Shown in pieces: positions 1 to 14,769 of a stretch of DNA of 43,500 bases. Positions within the stretch are counted from its first letter, which is position 1. The number at the start of each line of letters is the position of its first letter. Below the pieces are notes generated by a model. The model saw only the letters and a list, made by a program, of their open reading frames with translations. It was not told where the DNA came from and did no database searches. This DNA comes from Chrysomallon squamiferum (taxonomy: Eukaryota; Mollusca; Gastropoda; Neomphalida; Peltospiridae), in the NCBI GenBank assembly GCA_012295275.1, contig CM022673.1, positions 22,213,413 to 22,256,912 on the forward strand, in the 5' to 3' direction. Position numbers and translations under genes: made by a program.

Positions 1-1064
<1,064 letters not shown>

Positions 1065-1322
1065 GAGGTAAAGTTTCAAATATTGTCTTCATTTGTTTGT
1101 TTGTTTGACTGGATTTTGCTTTTGAATTTTTGAATTTTATTTTCGATAATGATAATGATAGTGATCAATATATCAATAAATAAGTAAAAGCTACCACTGG
1201 ATTTAATAATCATCTTAAATATACCTAATAAAATTTTGGTACTAGAGAGCTATTGGTTAAATCAATACAAGAAATAAAAAAATTAAAAAAAAAAAAAAAA
1301 AAAAGAAAGAGAAAAAGAGAAA

Positions 1323-1379
<57 letters not shown>
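1323..1379. repeat. (AAT)n
   Basis: Trinucleotide run preceded by a poly-A stretch (about 1283-1303). Confidence 0.97.
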
Positions 1380-1381
<2 letters not shown>

Positions 1382-1399
1382 TCATAACCTGTTGCAAAT

Positions 1400-1800
1400 C
1401 GTTTATTAAACTAACCCTCCCCTCCACAGATCTCTATGGTTTCGCCCCTGTAGATTATATATCGATAACCTAGGATAAGCAGAGCTCGGGTGACAGACAG
1501 TGTTTTGCAGAGCTCGACGCCGTGTGTTTAGAATCGTTGTTTGTTGTATCTTAAAACCCGCGTTTACCTCACGCCGCTTTCGAGGTTTTTCGTAAAAATA
1601 CGTAAACTCTATTTCTCTTTGGGGAATGACAGTGTGTTTCTTTGATTTTCTTTTCTTTTTGTTTGTTTTCTTTCCGTTTTCGGGGAGGGGTGTTGTTTAT
1701 GTTTTTATCTTTCTTCCTTTTTGTAAAACCCAGCAGCAGTGGTAATGTAAATAACCAACTTGTGGAACACAACCACTGCTAAATATTAAATTCAAGGTGG
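1400..1800. other. G+C-richer island, no gene recognised
   Basis: CpG-containing sequence with two copies of GCAGAGCTCG 28 bp apart (1479-1488, 1507-1516). The small minus-strand frame at 1569-1772 is Lys-rich without a recognisable family. Confidence 0.35.
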
Positions 1801-1828
1801 CACGCTGATTTCACTGAAATATTCTGCA

Positions 1829-1830
<2 letters not shown>

Positions 1831-1871
<41 letters not shown>

Positions 1872-1988
1872 GTTGTTTGTGTTTTATATATATCTACAGC
1901 GAGAGAAAGAATATACTAGTAGTAATAACAGCAGCAACATTAGTACAATAGTTGTAATAATAGTACCTGTGGCCGTAGTAGAAGCAGC

Positions 1989-2046
<58 letters not shown>

Positions 2047-2128
2047 TTATTATTATTATTCATTCATTCATTCATTCATTGTTATTGTTATTATTATTGT
2101 TATTATTATTGTTGTTGTTGTTGTTGTT
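1831..2128. repeat. compound (ATT)n, (AAT)n, (CATT)n, (GTT)n field
   Basis: (TTA)n at 1831-1871, (AAT)n at 1990-2042 passing into (ATT)n, (CATT)5 at 2061-2080, then (GTT)/(ATT) to 2128. The (AAT)n/(ATT)n junction forms an inverted repeat. Confidence 0.9.
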
Positions 2129-2304
2129 TATCCAAAGATAAATTATTAATGGCACAAAAACCCCTTTGTTTTATGCAGTGAAAACTACTAATGGATATTA
2201 CTTGATGCCTTTTAATCACGTTTAAATAATTATAATTGCTACAGTTATTATTATTATTTTAAACTAATTATGATGTTCAATTTCATTGTTATAAGATCAC
2301 CAAC

Positions 2305-2345
2305 ATCATCAGGGTTATTATTATTGCTACTACTACTACTACGAC

Positions 2346-2395
<50 letters not shown>
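2305..2395. repeat. (ATT)n and (CTA)n field
   Basis: Trinucleotide runs that give a spurious poly-leucine frame on +. Confidence 0.95.
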
Positions 2396-2397
<2 letters not shown>

Positions 2398-2399
2398 TG

Positions 2400-3355
2400 A
2401 ATTTACAATTGGATTATACGAAATATATCAGGTTCGAAAAATTATTTATAATCTTTATTAAATTTTTATTTTTGTAAAAGAAAAATTATAAAAAGGCGCA
2501 ATAATTAAATATATTATATCACGAATAAAATAATTTTATAAGATTTCAATAAATAAATAAATACATTTTTTAAAACAATAATAAATCTCTCTCTCTCTCT
2601 CTCTCTCTTTCTAGCACGCACGCACATTCACACACACAGTCATATCGGACATACACACTCATGCACAGACATGCATTATTACACACATGTATTTACATAC
2701 ATTGATATGTACATTCAAAACTCCTCACTATCTTTGTTTTTCTTAAAGATAACTAAATATAAATAAACAACTTTTAAACAACAACAAAATTAAAAAGACG
2801 AAATTAAATTACATTAGAAGAAATATTAATAATATCTATTTTTATGCTCTCCAGTTTTCTTTATGACAATTTTAATTTTATTTTTATCATCATCTTTATT
2901 AATGGGACGAGTTTAAATGTTAATTTTCTGTGTTGAAAACGTTCATACTCAAACTTTGCTGAAACTGACTGTTTCGCTAACACAAGTATTATGTAGTTAT
3001 AAAAATAAAAATAATTTGTTCTTTCTAACTGTACACACAGTCAAAGATTTTTAAACAGTACCATATTGTATTGGGTATGTCTCGTTTTTAATCATTTCTA
3101 TTGTCAAATTTCCGTTTTATTTCTGCATTTCTTCTTCTTTTTCTTCTTCTTCTTCTTTTAAATAAATAAATGACAAAAGGTTTTTAATTCACATTTGTAC
3201 TACAATTAAGCTTTATGTACAAATTTCCAAAATTTATTAAAAGATTTAGTGAAATGTTTATACTTAAATTACATAATTAATTACAAAATAACACAACACT
3301 TCAATATTTTGATTTACTAACACCTTATGAAATAAGTTAAATTATTTCAGGCATG
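2400..3355. other. AT-rich non-coding sequence
   Basis: Contains a short (CT)n at 2587-2608 and CA-rich sequence to 2700. No gene signal. Confidence 0.65.
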
Positions 3356-3357
3356 AA

Positions 3358-3358
<1 letters not shown>

Positions 3359-3405
<47 letters not shown>
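3359..3405. repeat. (TA)n
   Basis: Uninterrupted alternating TA run. Confidence 0.97.
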
Positions 3406-3411
<6 letters not shown>

Positions 3412-3520
3412 TACTTTTATTTTTTATGAACACATATGAATGAATTATCTGTTGTTTATTCCTATTCATAATTAATTATTAACAATTTAAGAGATAAGCA
3501 GAAAACAAAATAACAGTAAT

Positions 3521-3523
<3 letters not shown>

Positions 3524-3566
<43 letters not shown>
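3524..3566. repeat. (AAT)n
   Basis: Trinucleotide run; followed by imperfect GTA/GTG/AGT trinucleotide sequence from 3700 to 3845. Confidence 0.95.
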
Positions 3567-4119
3567 GTAAAAATAACAAACAAACAAACAAAATAAATAA
3601 TTAAATAAATATCAAAAACAAACCATAGCGAAAACAATAGCAGTAATAAATATATCATACAGAATTCTAAACAAATAAATTTGTAACTAAAATTATAACA
3701 ATAGTAATAGTGTGATAGTGGTAGTAATAGCTGTAGTAGTAATAGTAACAGTAATAGTAGTGGTAGTGGCAGTTGTAGTGGTGACAGTGACGGTGCTGGT
3801 GACGTAATAATCATAAAAGTAGCAGCAGCAGTAGCAGTAGTAGTAATACTTATTTATCTTATTAAAATTATTGTTGTTATTTATAATACATTTTTTAATG
3901 CTTAAACTTACTAGATTTATTCTAAAGATATTTAAAAAGTAATAATTTCACTTAAGATATTATATTTATCGCATCATCTCTGCTAATTTTGAAAAAACAT
4001 ATTATTATTATTATTATTATTATTATTTTATTTTATTATTATTATTTATAAAATTGTATTTAAAAAGGTATGTTTGTCTTTAATATAAATATTACAGATA
4101 CTTGTGATTTTATATATAT

Positions 4120-4190
4120 AAATTTCACATCATTTAGAGCCATTAATTAATATACAAACATTTGATAAAAAGGTCTGATTAACACATATG
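4120..4190 (+). repeat. dispersed repeat, copy A
   Basis: About 70 bp nearly identical to 38617-38690 in the same orientation, including a shared stretch from ttagagcc to tctgattaac with few differences. Both copies run into TA-rich sequence. It is probably part of an interspersed element; the family is not identified. Confidence 0.75.
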
Positions 4191-4340
4191 TACATGTATA
4201 TATATAGCTAAACATCTTGAAAATGTTCTTAATACATATTTTGCTACACAAATAATATTTAGGAATGTGCTTTTGGAAACATTTTGCAAACTGAATTTGT
4301 AATGACATACAAAGACACAAAGGATAAAATGATGATAAAA

Positions 4341-4366
4341 TAATAATAATAATAATAATAATAATA

Positions 4367-4404
<38 letters not shown>
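4341..4404. repeat. (AAT)n then (TAG)n
   Basis: Two adjacent trinucleotide runs. Confidence 0.95.
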
Positions 4405-4694
4405 CTTTTTAATTAAATAATATCAGCAATAACTTTAATGGATTTTTTTTTTTAAATATCTGTAATCTCTGTTTTCCCTCAGTTATTAATGTTCTCTGAA
4501 AATGCATTAATTATAAGGTATTCAAATATATTAACCAAATGTTAATTAAAGTATGAAAATATCAGTTTTTTTGCCTAATACAATTCAAAAGAGGTTTTTA
4601 ATTTATATTAATAATGTAAATTTTTCAACGCTAGAGAGTTATTTCAAATTTTATTAATATTAGTAAAATAGTAATTTTATATTACTTTGTAAAA

Positions 4695-5025
4695 TACTAC
4701 TACTACTACTATTAATATTGCTGTTGCTGCTAATACTAACACTGGTACAACTGTTACTACTACTACTACTGTTACTTCTATTATTACTGCTAGTTTTACT
4801 GCTGCTTCTACTGACAGTAACGTTACTGTTTCTACAACAACTCTTACTTCTACTGCTAATAATAATAATTATAATAATAATAACAATAATAACAGTAGTA
4901 GCAGTAGTAGTAGTAGTAGTAGTAATAATAATAATAATATTAATAATAATATCAAAATGAATAATAATAACCATAATGATAACAATAAACAATGACGAAT
5001 ATAATAATGATGATGATGATGACAA
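4695..5025. repeat. 330-bp mixed trinucleotide field
   Basis: Imperfect CTA/CTG/ATT units pass into AAT/AGT/GAT units; the two halves are partly complementary. Frames on both strands are low-complexity artefacts. Confidence 0.9.
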
Positions 5026-5029
5026 TTAA

Positions 5030-6090
5030 GTTACAATATTATGAAATAGAAATGAATGTTACAGAGCACAGACAAACACTAAATTATTATTTTTGTTACA
5101 AGCGAGACACAGGTTAATTTCACTGTTTCTCTACGTATTCTGTTTTACACGTGTAGTTCACAAACAGCAGAGGCGTGTCAATACAAGTAATTTAGGAGAG
5201 GACCGTGCTGACGTTAGATAGCAATGTTCATCTTGTTGAATTTATTTACTGCGATTTTAGTGCAATTTTAAGCAATATTTGAACAATATAAAAAATTAGA
5301 ACTTGTTCTGCATTAATTGCTGTTTATTTATTTATCAGTTTATCTTTCTTTTTTTTTTTCTTTTTTCCATTGATAAAGTATTTGTATTCAAATTTCTTCT
5401 TTTTTTTTCTTAAAATAAAAAGTAGAACTTTGTGTGAAAAAACAAATGAACAAAGCAACTTCACTTAATTCACCAGTTATTTAAAAGTCAGCATTATTTC
5501 TTGCTTCGGATGTTTCATTTTGTTTGCGTTTGCGTGTATATGCGACATGCAACATGCGTTTTAACTTACGTACCGGATAGTAGTTCATAAACAAAATAAC
5601 CGTAAAATATTTCATAACGTATTACTCAGGACAGTAACAGCGGAAAAGAGGAATAGAAAAGTAAAATAAAGAAGAGAAAGAAAATAATTATTTGGAAGCT
5701 GTAATAAAAACTATTTGCTAAATTAATTTGTAATTTAAAAAGATCATGTATGAAGACGATTATTTAATGTTTTATCTTTACAAAATCTATTTTTTAAATT
5801 TGCTTGTTTGAAATACAGATGAGCAGACCATTTTCTCCTTTTTGTAGGTGAATATAAACAACAGGGAGAAAGAAAATAAGTATAATTATTAATTAATAAT
5901 ATCTTATAATAATTGTTGTGTTAAGGCGTGGCTTGTTGCTTGAATTATAATTCCTAATAATTAATGTAAAATTAAATATTAATTTCACGAGACAAAGAGG
6001 TATATATTTCTCTCCGATCACTGTTTTATCTTTTAGATCTAAAACGCACTTCGCATCAAAAGCACGCGACCCACGCTGCCGCACGGTACC
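5030..6090. other. non-coding sequence upstream of candidate promoter
   Basis: AT-rich, with a slightly G+C-richer patch at 5110-5230. A 66-codon minus-strand frame at 5893-6093 has a plausible N-terminal part but no recognisable family, so it is not called. Confidence 0.55.
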
Positions 6091-6139
6091 CATTGTTTGC
6101 TTCTTATTATGTTAGCTAGGCCCTATCTGCTCCGCTTTA

Positions 6140-6360
6140 CAACCAACCAATCAAAATCAAGATCATTCCTAGCGCACTAGACTCTCATTGGCCCTTCGAT
6201 GATTTGTCTATAAATAACCCTAAGGTAAATAATACCGGCTGGCTCATTGACAGATCACGTGACTCTCTCAATTTGCCTGCGTTAAAGGCTTGAATAAGGA
6301 TTAATTAATTTTACTGGATATTTCGGATAAACGAAGCAACTTCAAGACCCAGATGTAAGT
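6140..6360 (+). promoter_or_regulatory. candidate promoter and 5' untranslated exon
   Basis: CCAAT at 6147-6151, inverted CCAAT (ATTGG) at 6187-6191, TATAAATA at 6209-6216, CACGTG at 6256-6261, then a consensus donor CAGAT|gtaagt at 6355. With a TATA box at 6209, transcription would begin near 6240 and give a non-coding exon of about 115 bp. Inference: this could be the upstream exon of the BMI1-like gene 9.3 kb away, whose start-codon exon appears to need one. It could instead serve another transcript. Confidence 0.35.
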
Positions 6361-6800
6361 ATATTTAATTGTCATATTAGCAGAATTAAATATTCGTACA
6401 TAGGTAGCATATAACGATGTGCCAGTCGGAAAGTAGGGGTCAAAATATTTCCGTTGGTGTTCCCGACGCGAACAACAAATTTTCCAAGATGGCGACAACA
6501 GAGGCGAAGAGCAGATATTTCGCGAGCTCGAACGAAGTGCTTGACATTTTTGTACGACAGTAGGAGGCCAATAAGCAAGATTTCGTTTGCATTTATTAGA
6601 TTCGTTCTGCTAAGTTAGCCCGCTTTTGATGTTCGTTACTGTGGATGCATTTTGAAACGATAATATTAAAGTTGGTGTCTGCTGCTTGGACTGCCGCTGT
6701 CGTATGTTTTGCTCGACAGGGTCATTTGCGAGTGACTGCTGGAGAGAGAGGGAGGGAGAGATTCCGCGCCAGTCGCCTGATTCTCTTTTCGGTCAACATC
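6361..6800. other. G+C/CpG-richer island downstream of candidate promoter
   Basis: Distinctly richer in G+C than the flanks, with several CpGs (for example around 6465-6535 and 6690-6780). Short open frames here are not convincing. It is probably regulatory. Confidence 0.35.
6486..6494 (+). promoter_or_regulatory. YY1/Pho-like site AAGATGGCG
   Basis: Perfect core match inside the G+C-rich island that follows the candidate promoter. Such sites are common near animal transcription starts. Confidence 0.35.
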
Positions 6801-7023
6801 ATAAAAAACATAAATTTGCTATGAAAAGTACCATATGTCATTTCGTTGATGAGGACAAAATTTAAAACATTTGTTTTTCTCACACTAATATAATTTTTAA
6901 TCAGACAGAAAGCAAATAGATTTTTTTCTTCTTTTATTATTATTATTTTTTTAATTTTTAATTATTATTATTATTATTTTTTGGTTTGTCGTTAAATGTT
7001 AAAATTCCATTACACGATGTGTA

Positions 7024-7064
<41 letters not shown>

Positions 7065-8280
7065 TAAGTATGATAACAGCATCATGAGATATTTTATTAT
7101 TAACCTGACAGTGTTTTGAAATGTCTAGCCGCGAACAATGCAGTCGACACTTTGCTTCTGGTCAGTCAGTATTCCAGTCCTATTTGCAGTAGAAATTGCA
7201 ACGCGTGACACCATATTACGTTAGCTCGTTCATCCTAGACAAAACAATGGTAGACATAACATGCAGACCATTGTTATTAAGCAAAACTGGCTAGAAACCC
7301 TCCAGAATAACTGCTATAACTGTTATTCCCGTAATTAAACTTTTACGTTTTTGTTTACAATAATCAGACCATTTTTTAGAATAATTTGATTAAAATGCAA
7401 ATTTTATCATGAGTTATTACTGAAATATTTTAACTTCCAACTCAGAAATAAATTCATGTTTTAAAGCGCATTCACATCGATCGAATTCTGGTTGCTCTTG
7501 ACTTTTTAAAAATAATAAATTATTTATATGTCATAATGCTTTCTTGTTGGGGAGGGTAGAAAAGAAATATTTAAAATTTCTTCCTAAACAATAAATTTTG
7601 CTTTGTTTGTTTGTTTGTTTTAATTATTATTCTGTACAATTATTAATATTACTGTTGTTGTTTTTAAATAAAATATTATTTATTTTATTTTTAAATGAAG
7701 AAAACCTGCTTTGATGTCAGATTGGAAAAAATCCTAATTTTAAGTAATCATGGAAAAAATCATTGATGTTTCATAAAGAAAGATCAAATAAAATTATTAT
7801 TATATTTCCTGTAAATACCAACAAAACGTTTATAAATTCGATAAATCGTTCTGGAAAGTTAAAGTACCATAATATTGACTGTAAAATGTAAATAAGCTAT
7901 CACATCCGTCAACATATCTAAATGTTACATAACCATAAATTTATCACTAGATTTTGTTTCCCAATAATAACAAACAGCTAAGGACTTGCCTACTTACGCC
8001 CCACCCATATAGAGCCTCCTCGCCACCTGATTCGCTGCAAGCTGGGTTCCCGGGTCTGGGCTTTGAGAGGATTCATTGTCGACTGCGGTCGTTAGATTTC
8101 ATTAGTCATTAGCCTGTGATATTCCATAGTGATATTATGTTAGTTTAAACTGTTTCGCTTCAGACATGGTTTTCGTTTTATTTACAAACTGTTTTTAAAC
8201 AGTTATTTAAGCGATGATATTGGAACTTTAATAATGTTTGATATAGAGTGTCGAAATTAAATTCGTTATTAATTATGATG
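6801..8280. other. non-coding sequence
   Basis: AT-rich with (GT)n(AT)n at 7020-7063 and a G+C-richer patch at 7975-8110 containing CCCGGG and several CpGs. No coding signal. Confidence 0.6.
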
Positions 8281-8296
8281 ATTATTATTATCATCA

Positions 8297-8297
8297 A

Positions 8298-8340
<43 letters not shown>
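8297..8340. repeat. (ATT)n
   Basis: Trinucleotide run. Confidence 0.96.
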
Positions 8341-8700
8341 GAAAATAATGTATTCGTTTGTGATTTCATAAAAACATAATAAAACTATGTAATATAGCTG
8401 CAGGAATACCTTTTACGTGTAATCAATATAGCATGCGTGTTTAGAATACAGTCTCACTTTTCAGCATTTTTTTTTTTTTTTTTTTTATTCAAACGGCTGT
8501 TTGGGTAGTATTTTTAGGGTTTTGATGATAGCTTCTTTAAATATGTTGTTTTCTTTACTAACAATGTTTCTTTAATTAAACTAAACATGACGGACTATTT
8601 GCAAAGTTCAAGGTTTTGTTCGGCTTTATGCTGCATCGCGACAAACTTGTTTAATGAAAACTCTACCACTGCGAAGTATCGTATGCATACACATAATCGT

Positions 8701-9438
<738 letters not shown>

Positions 9439-9515
<77 letters not shown>
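9439..9515 (+). repeat. (CT)n, 77 bp
   Basis: Uninterrupted CT run, pyrimidine strand on +. Confidence 0.98.
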
Positions 9516-9518
<3 letters not shown>

Positions 9519-9885
9519 ATAATACTGTCGAAATAGTGTTTTGTTGTTGTTATTATTATATTCAGCCACAACCAAATAGTTGCTTAATATGTTACTGATA
9601 ACAACAACAACAAAGTTTGTAAAATTGAAAGGATAAATGCCACCTGTCTTTTTCAGTAAGAAATTATGAAAAAAAAAATGATACCACTATTTTATTTTTA
9701 TCTTTTTTCTTCTTATTATTATTACTGTTATTTCAGAAAACAGTGGTATGGCTCAATTCTGTTGTTTTTTTCCACCCTTTTCTCAGTTTTCTCTCTAGTT
9801 TTCCCATTAACCTTATCTGGATGATTCAAGCACTTGTAATTGCTCTCTCAATGTTTAGAAAATAAGTAATATTAATAATTGTACA

Positions 9886-9888
<3 letters not shown>

Positions 9889-9951
<63 letters not shown>
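9889..9951. repeat. (AAT)n
   Basis: Trinucleotide run. Confidence 0.97.
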
Positions 9952-10495
<544 letters not shown>

Positions 10496-10499
10496 CTCT

Positions 10500-12259
10500 C
10501 ATTTATATGACTATTTATTATGATATAGTTTTGTTTAGCGACAGAGGGCAATATGGTTCTAGCAGTATTATTTGTTCGTTTACTCAATTGACTCGAATCC
10601 GGAATAAATAAAACATTAATCGCAGTGCAACGTCATCTGAATATGTTATTTGATAACTACCTTTTTTATATAACGCAAACATTAAGCGATAAATACCGAA
10701 CAAAATTACATAAATGCAGTTGTGATCTAGAATATGTAAAACAGAAATGGTATCATTTCTCAGTACTTTATAAAATATCAACATTTTAAATGTTTAAGCG
10801 AGGCTGTACAAACAATGAACATCAAATATTAAAAATAAAGTATTAATAAAATTATAAGTTAATAAGAAATATAAAAAAAACTGCACATACATGTAAATAA
10901 ATAATTCTACAAAACGAGTACGGGGGGAGTTTCAGCGATACATAGTATCGATATTACTATTTTTAAAATGTTACTTTTTAGTTTTCTTTTTTTATACGCA
11001 CTGAACGTTTAAAGATAGTTACCTACGTATTTTGTTTTAAACCTTTGTTTACCATTACCAGTTTAAAAGGAGTAAACATTTTAATTCTTCCAGTTTGTTT
11101 TGCATTTATGGAAGGGTTGAATAGATAAATTTAAATGCTGTAACACTGTCAAGCCGTCCTTAGTATGAAAATGGTGGGTCAAAATGTGGGTTGCTTTCAG
11201 TGGTACGTGGGTAAACAGCGTTCATTATTATATTCTAATTACTCTTTAAATATGTTTACTTTTACGTTCTCGGTTAATAATAATAATAATAATAATAATC
11301 GGCAACTGTTTATGGGCACGCTTCAGTCAGCAGACAGCGCTCCGACAATAACAAACATTGAAATATATAAAAATGTTCCCATCACTGAAAGTTCTCAACT
11401 CGTTGTACCACGAATATCGAGAGCGAAACCGATGTTATATAAGCTATTTCTGAAATTACTTAAGTACTACTATTAATAGCTAACTGTTTTAAGGTTCACT
11501 GCTAATACTCTTATAAAATCTTGCTTTTTTCTGTTAAACTGTTTTTATATTAGTGTTGTTGTCTCTATAACATCTATTTCTTTTCGTATCTCTTATTTCT
11601 GATTACTTTTGGCGATTATTATATTTTACGTCTTGATGAATATTAAATTCTTTCATGTATTAGTTGTTAAGACTCAACTATCAAAGGACTTTATTTAGTT
11701 TTTCCCATTTTACGGTGAACTGTCTATAAAATACTGTTTTCTGCTATTTGATCAAAAATAATTCTTAGAATGACTGTAACCTTCTTTTTTTTTCTTTATA
11801 TAGGCTATAAGATAAAAAAAAAAAAAAAAAAAAAAAAAAGAAAAGAAAAAGGCGCGTAGTTAAATAAATACAGACAACATTAATTTAATCAGTTCTTTTT
11901 ATAAATTGGTGCAGATTTTGAAGAAAGGTCCTATGTAATATTAATGGAAAGAATTAATTTATTACTAGTGTGTTATCGCATTGCAATGATTATGATATTA
12001 CAGTGAGCTGACAGTGTTTTTTTTTTGTTTTGTTTTTATTTAGTTAGTTAATATTTATTTTTAGTATTTGCACTAATTTGTTTTACCATAACTCTTTTTA
12101 ATTAACTTCTTTCTTAATGTTATTGCTGCAGTTATACTAGTTCTAACATGTTTACAGTAGATTAAATTATTATTTGGTTAGAACTGCTGAAACGTTAATG
12201 CTTCATCGTTAGGGGTTGATTATACCAAATTACCAAATCATCATACATCACGTTTAGTT

Positions 12260-12262
<3 letters not shown>
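10500..12262. other. non-coding sequence
   Basis: AT-rich with an (AAT)n at 11276-11299 and poly-A at about 11814-11839. The 103-codon frame at 11165-11476 spans the (AAT)n and shows no family resemblance. Confidence 0.55.
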
Positions 12263-12340
<78 letters not shown>

Positions 12341-12352
12341 GTAGTAGTAGTA
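12263..12352 (+). repeat. (CT)n followed by (GTA)n
   Basis: (CT)n at 12263-12337, then GTA units to 12352. Confidence 0.98.
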
Positions 12353-12599
12353 ATATAAAAAGTGTCGTGAAAAAGAAAAGACGTGCGACTATGCTTTATT
12401 ATAGGCTAGATTTTTGGCCATTCAGTTATATGAAAGTCAGCAGAATTAGATTGTAGTTTTTATCGAACTGTTTCTCAGTGTGGCACTGTCAATATTAAAT
12501 ACATATAGGTGAAACAATAACAGACGCCATGTCAATCTTCTTTGTTCAGCAAATGCATTTCGTTTTGTTTCTGAAGGTTGTATACACAACATCTTCGCT

Positions 12600-13080
12600 G
12601 GCACCTTGTCGTTTAATTAAAATTCGTTTAGACGAGAATTGGCGAGCAAATAGAAAAATATCTTGATTAAAGCGAATCCGAGCGGCAGTCGGCCCCTTTT
12701 TGAAACACAGTTCGACCTCAACGCACGTTCGTTGAAAAGAATGGCGAAAAATGAATTGTTTTATTTTGTTCGGCCATGCGCGCGCAAAACTAATTTGAGA
12801 AATCGAATCGCTTCATCTCCCAAGCGCGAGACTATGCCATGTATTTGTTCGCCAGTTCATTCACAACGCTTTCCTGCTCACTGCTTGCACCGAAAGGTCA
12901 TGACCCATAATGGGGCAGTTTGATTGGTTGCCTACCCGTTATGCATATATGTTGACGTCAGTTACTGCTTCGTATGTTAGGAATGTAGAGTCGTATTTTC
13001 TGCACACGGCCCACAAGGCTACGCCATAAATTGTGGAGCTGTCGCAGCACTTTCCGTTATATACCAGTTTTCGTTTTTAT
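12600..13080. promoter_or_regulatory. CpG-richer island with CCAAT and CRE; candidate promoter or enhancer
   Basis: An island of elevated G+C and CpG in AT-rich surroundings. An inverted CCAAT (ATTGG) lies at 12923-12927 and a full CRE palindrome TGACGTCA at 12953-12960, with TATATA-like sequence near 13057. The 86-codon frame at 12663-12923 has no recognisable family and is not called. It is an alternative candidate for the promoter of the BMI1-like gene, 2.7 kb upstream of the start codon. Confidence 0.4.
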
Positions 13081-13269
13081 ATGACCCTTTTTCTTTTCTC
13101 AACTTAAAGTGGGGAAAAAACAACAAAACATTTTTTTTTTTTTTTTTTTTTTTATTCGTTTGTTTTTAATACATATTAATAAAAATTAAATAGGAGTAAA
13201 AAAACTAACTAAATAAAATTATGAATTTTTGTTAACGAGTTTTCTTAAAGAAAAATTACAAATATCTTT

Positions 13270-13270
<1 letters not shown>

Positions 13271-13328
<58 letters not shown>

Positions 13329-13330
13329 TA
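13271..13330. repeat. (TA)n(GT)n(TA)n
   Basis: A (GT)n run at about 13282-13320 flanked on both sides by alternating TA. Confidence 0.96.
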
Positions 13331-13539
13331 ACTTTAGAAAAAATAAACAATAACAATATAAATAAATAATAATAATAATATAAATAAATAAATAAAATAT
13401 AATTTAAAAAAGAACAAAAAACCTTAAATACTATTTTAGAATAAATAAAAAATTATTTAATTAAGTTTAATATTTAGTATCTAGTACTTTTTTATTATTT
13501 AGAATTTTAATTAAAACACAACTAAAACATTTCTAAAAC

Positions 13540-13890
13540 TGCTCTCAAAAGGGTGTTTTAATGTTATATTTCATTGCGTTAATCGGAGCAGAAACCTTGT
13601 CAATTACTAACTCCCCGACCATTTTCACCAAGTGACAAATCATTTTCAACCCTTTTCTTCTGCTGCTTGGTTTTGGCTTATCTGTCACATGTCCGTTCAC
13701 ACATTGGCGTCGGCAGTTTCCGCTGTGATATTCGGCCGCCAGGGAAATGTCTTCGGCAGCTCGCAATGTTCAAAGAATACCACACTGGCTGAATAAGCCT
13801 GTAGTGTAGCTTTGTGTTTGACCACACCGCACGCCGGCAGTTCCAGGAGCAAAGTTCACTTAGCGGCTTCTTTGTCTGTCTGTCAGTCTA
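13540..13890. other. G+C-richer non-coding island
   Basis: About 350 bp with higher G+C and CpG (for example 13710-13760 and 13825-13870) than its flanks. There is no convincing coding frame on either strand; a 73-codon minus-strand frame is not recognisable. It could be regulatory. Confidence 0.3.
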
Positions 13891-14393
13891 GATGAAGGGA
13901 AAATAAGTAATGTTGAATACTAATGTTTTTGATACCTTCACAGAGACACACGTTATTCTCTAACTCTCATACACTCTCATTTTCTCTCACTCTGTAACTG
14001 TGACTGTCTTAATGCCACTCCCTCTCCCTTATTCTTGCTCATACTCGCCCTTTCATTTTCTCTCTCTCCTTCTCTGCATTTTCCTCGCTCCAGTCTATCA
14101 ATCTACCTGTTTGTCTCTATCGATGATGACAACAACAATAATAATGATGATGATGAAAATAATATTTTTAAAAAGTAAATAAAAATAAATAAATAATAGT
14201 CGGTGATAAAAGAGATTGTCTTTTTTAACAGGAAAGTGTCTAACTTTAACGGCTCTTTTGTTGGATAAAATATCTTGGTGTGTTTGTATATGTCTATTTT
14301 TGACGGACATTTCCTTTACGCATGGAGAAAGCAAAGTAATTATGATGATGATAATAATAATGATGATATTACATAAATAAAAAAAATAACAGT

Positions 14394-14395
<2 letters not shown>

Positions 14396-14431
<36 letters not shown>

Positions 14432-14450
14432 ATAATAATAATAATAATAA
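14396..14450. repeat. poly-A then (AAT)n
   Basis: About 34 A residues followed by trinucleotide units, the arrangement often left by A-rich retroelement tails. No element body is recognised upstream. Confidence 0.9.
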
Positions 14451-14743
14451 AAAGAAGTAAAGAACAAGCTTCACCCACGTGACGCATTGTAAAGAAGGAG
14501 ATTAATTTACTAATACTGAACGCGCATGTGTCTTTTCGATGGGCTAATCAAGACATGCTATGTTGTGGATTAATTTAGTCGGCAGGATGAAAGACCGTTA
14601 CTTTAACGAACGGAAATCTAAGTCTTAGTGGCGTAATTTTCACTCTGTCTACAGCAGGAATCGACATACGAGATGAAATAGATTCTTTGCTGGGCATGTG
14701 CTGGCAGGAAACCAGTCAATTAATCGCCGTTGCTATGGGTATA

Positions 14744-14751
14744 TGACGTCA
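14744..14751 (+). promoter_or_regulatory. CRE palindrome TGACGTCA
   Basis: Second perfect 8-bp CREB/ATF site upstream of the start codon, within a G+C-richer stretch (about 14470-14770) that also contains CACGTG at 14476-14481. Confidence 0.4.
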
Positions 14752-14769
14752 CTGTATCATTGCGCAATC

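Noticed and set aside
5893-6093. 66-codon minus-strand frame with a plausible N-terminal half
   Set aside because: No family match that I know, an AT-rich low-complexity end, and no splice or neighbour support.
12663-12923. 86-codon + strand frame in a CpG-richer island
   Set aside because: Lies over promoter-like sequence, has no recognisable family, and higher G+C alone lowers stop frequency.
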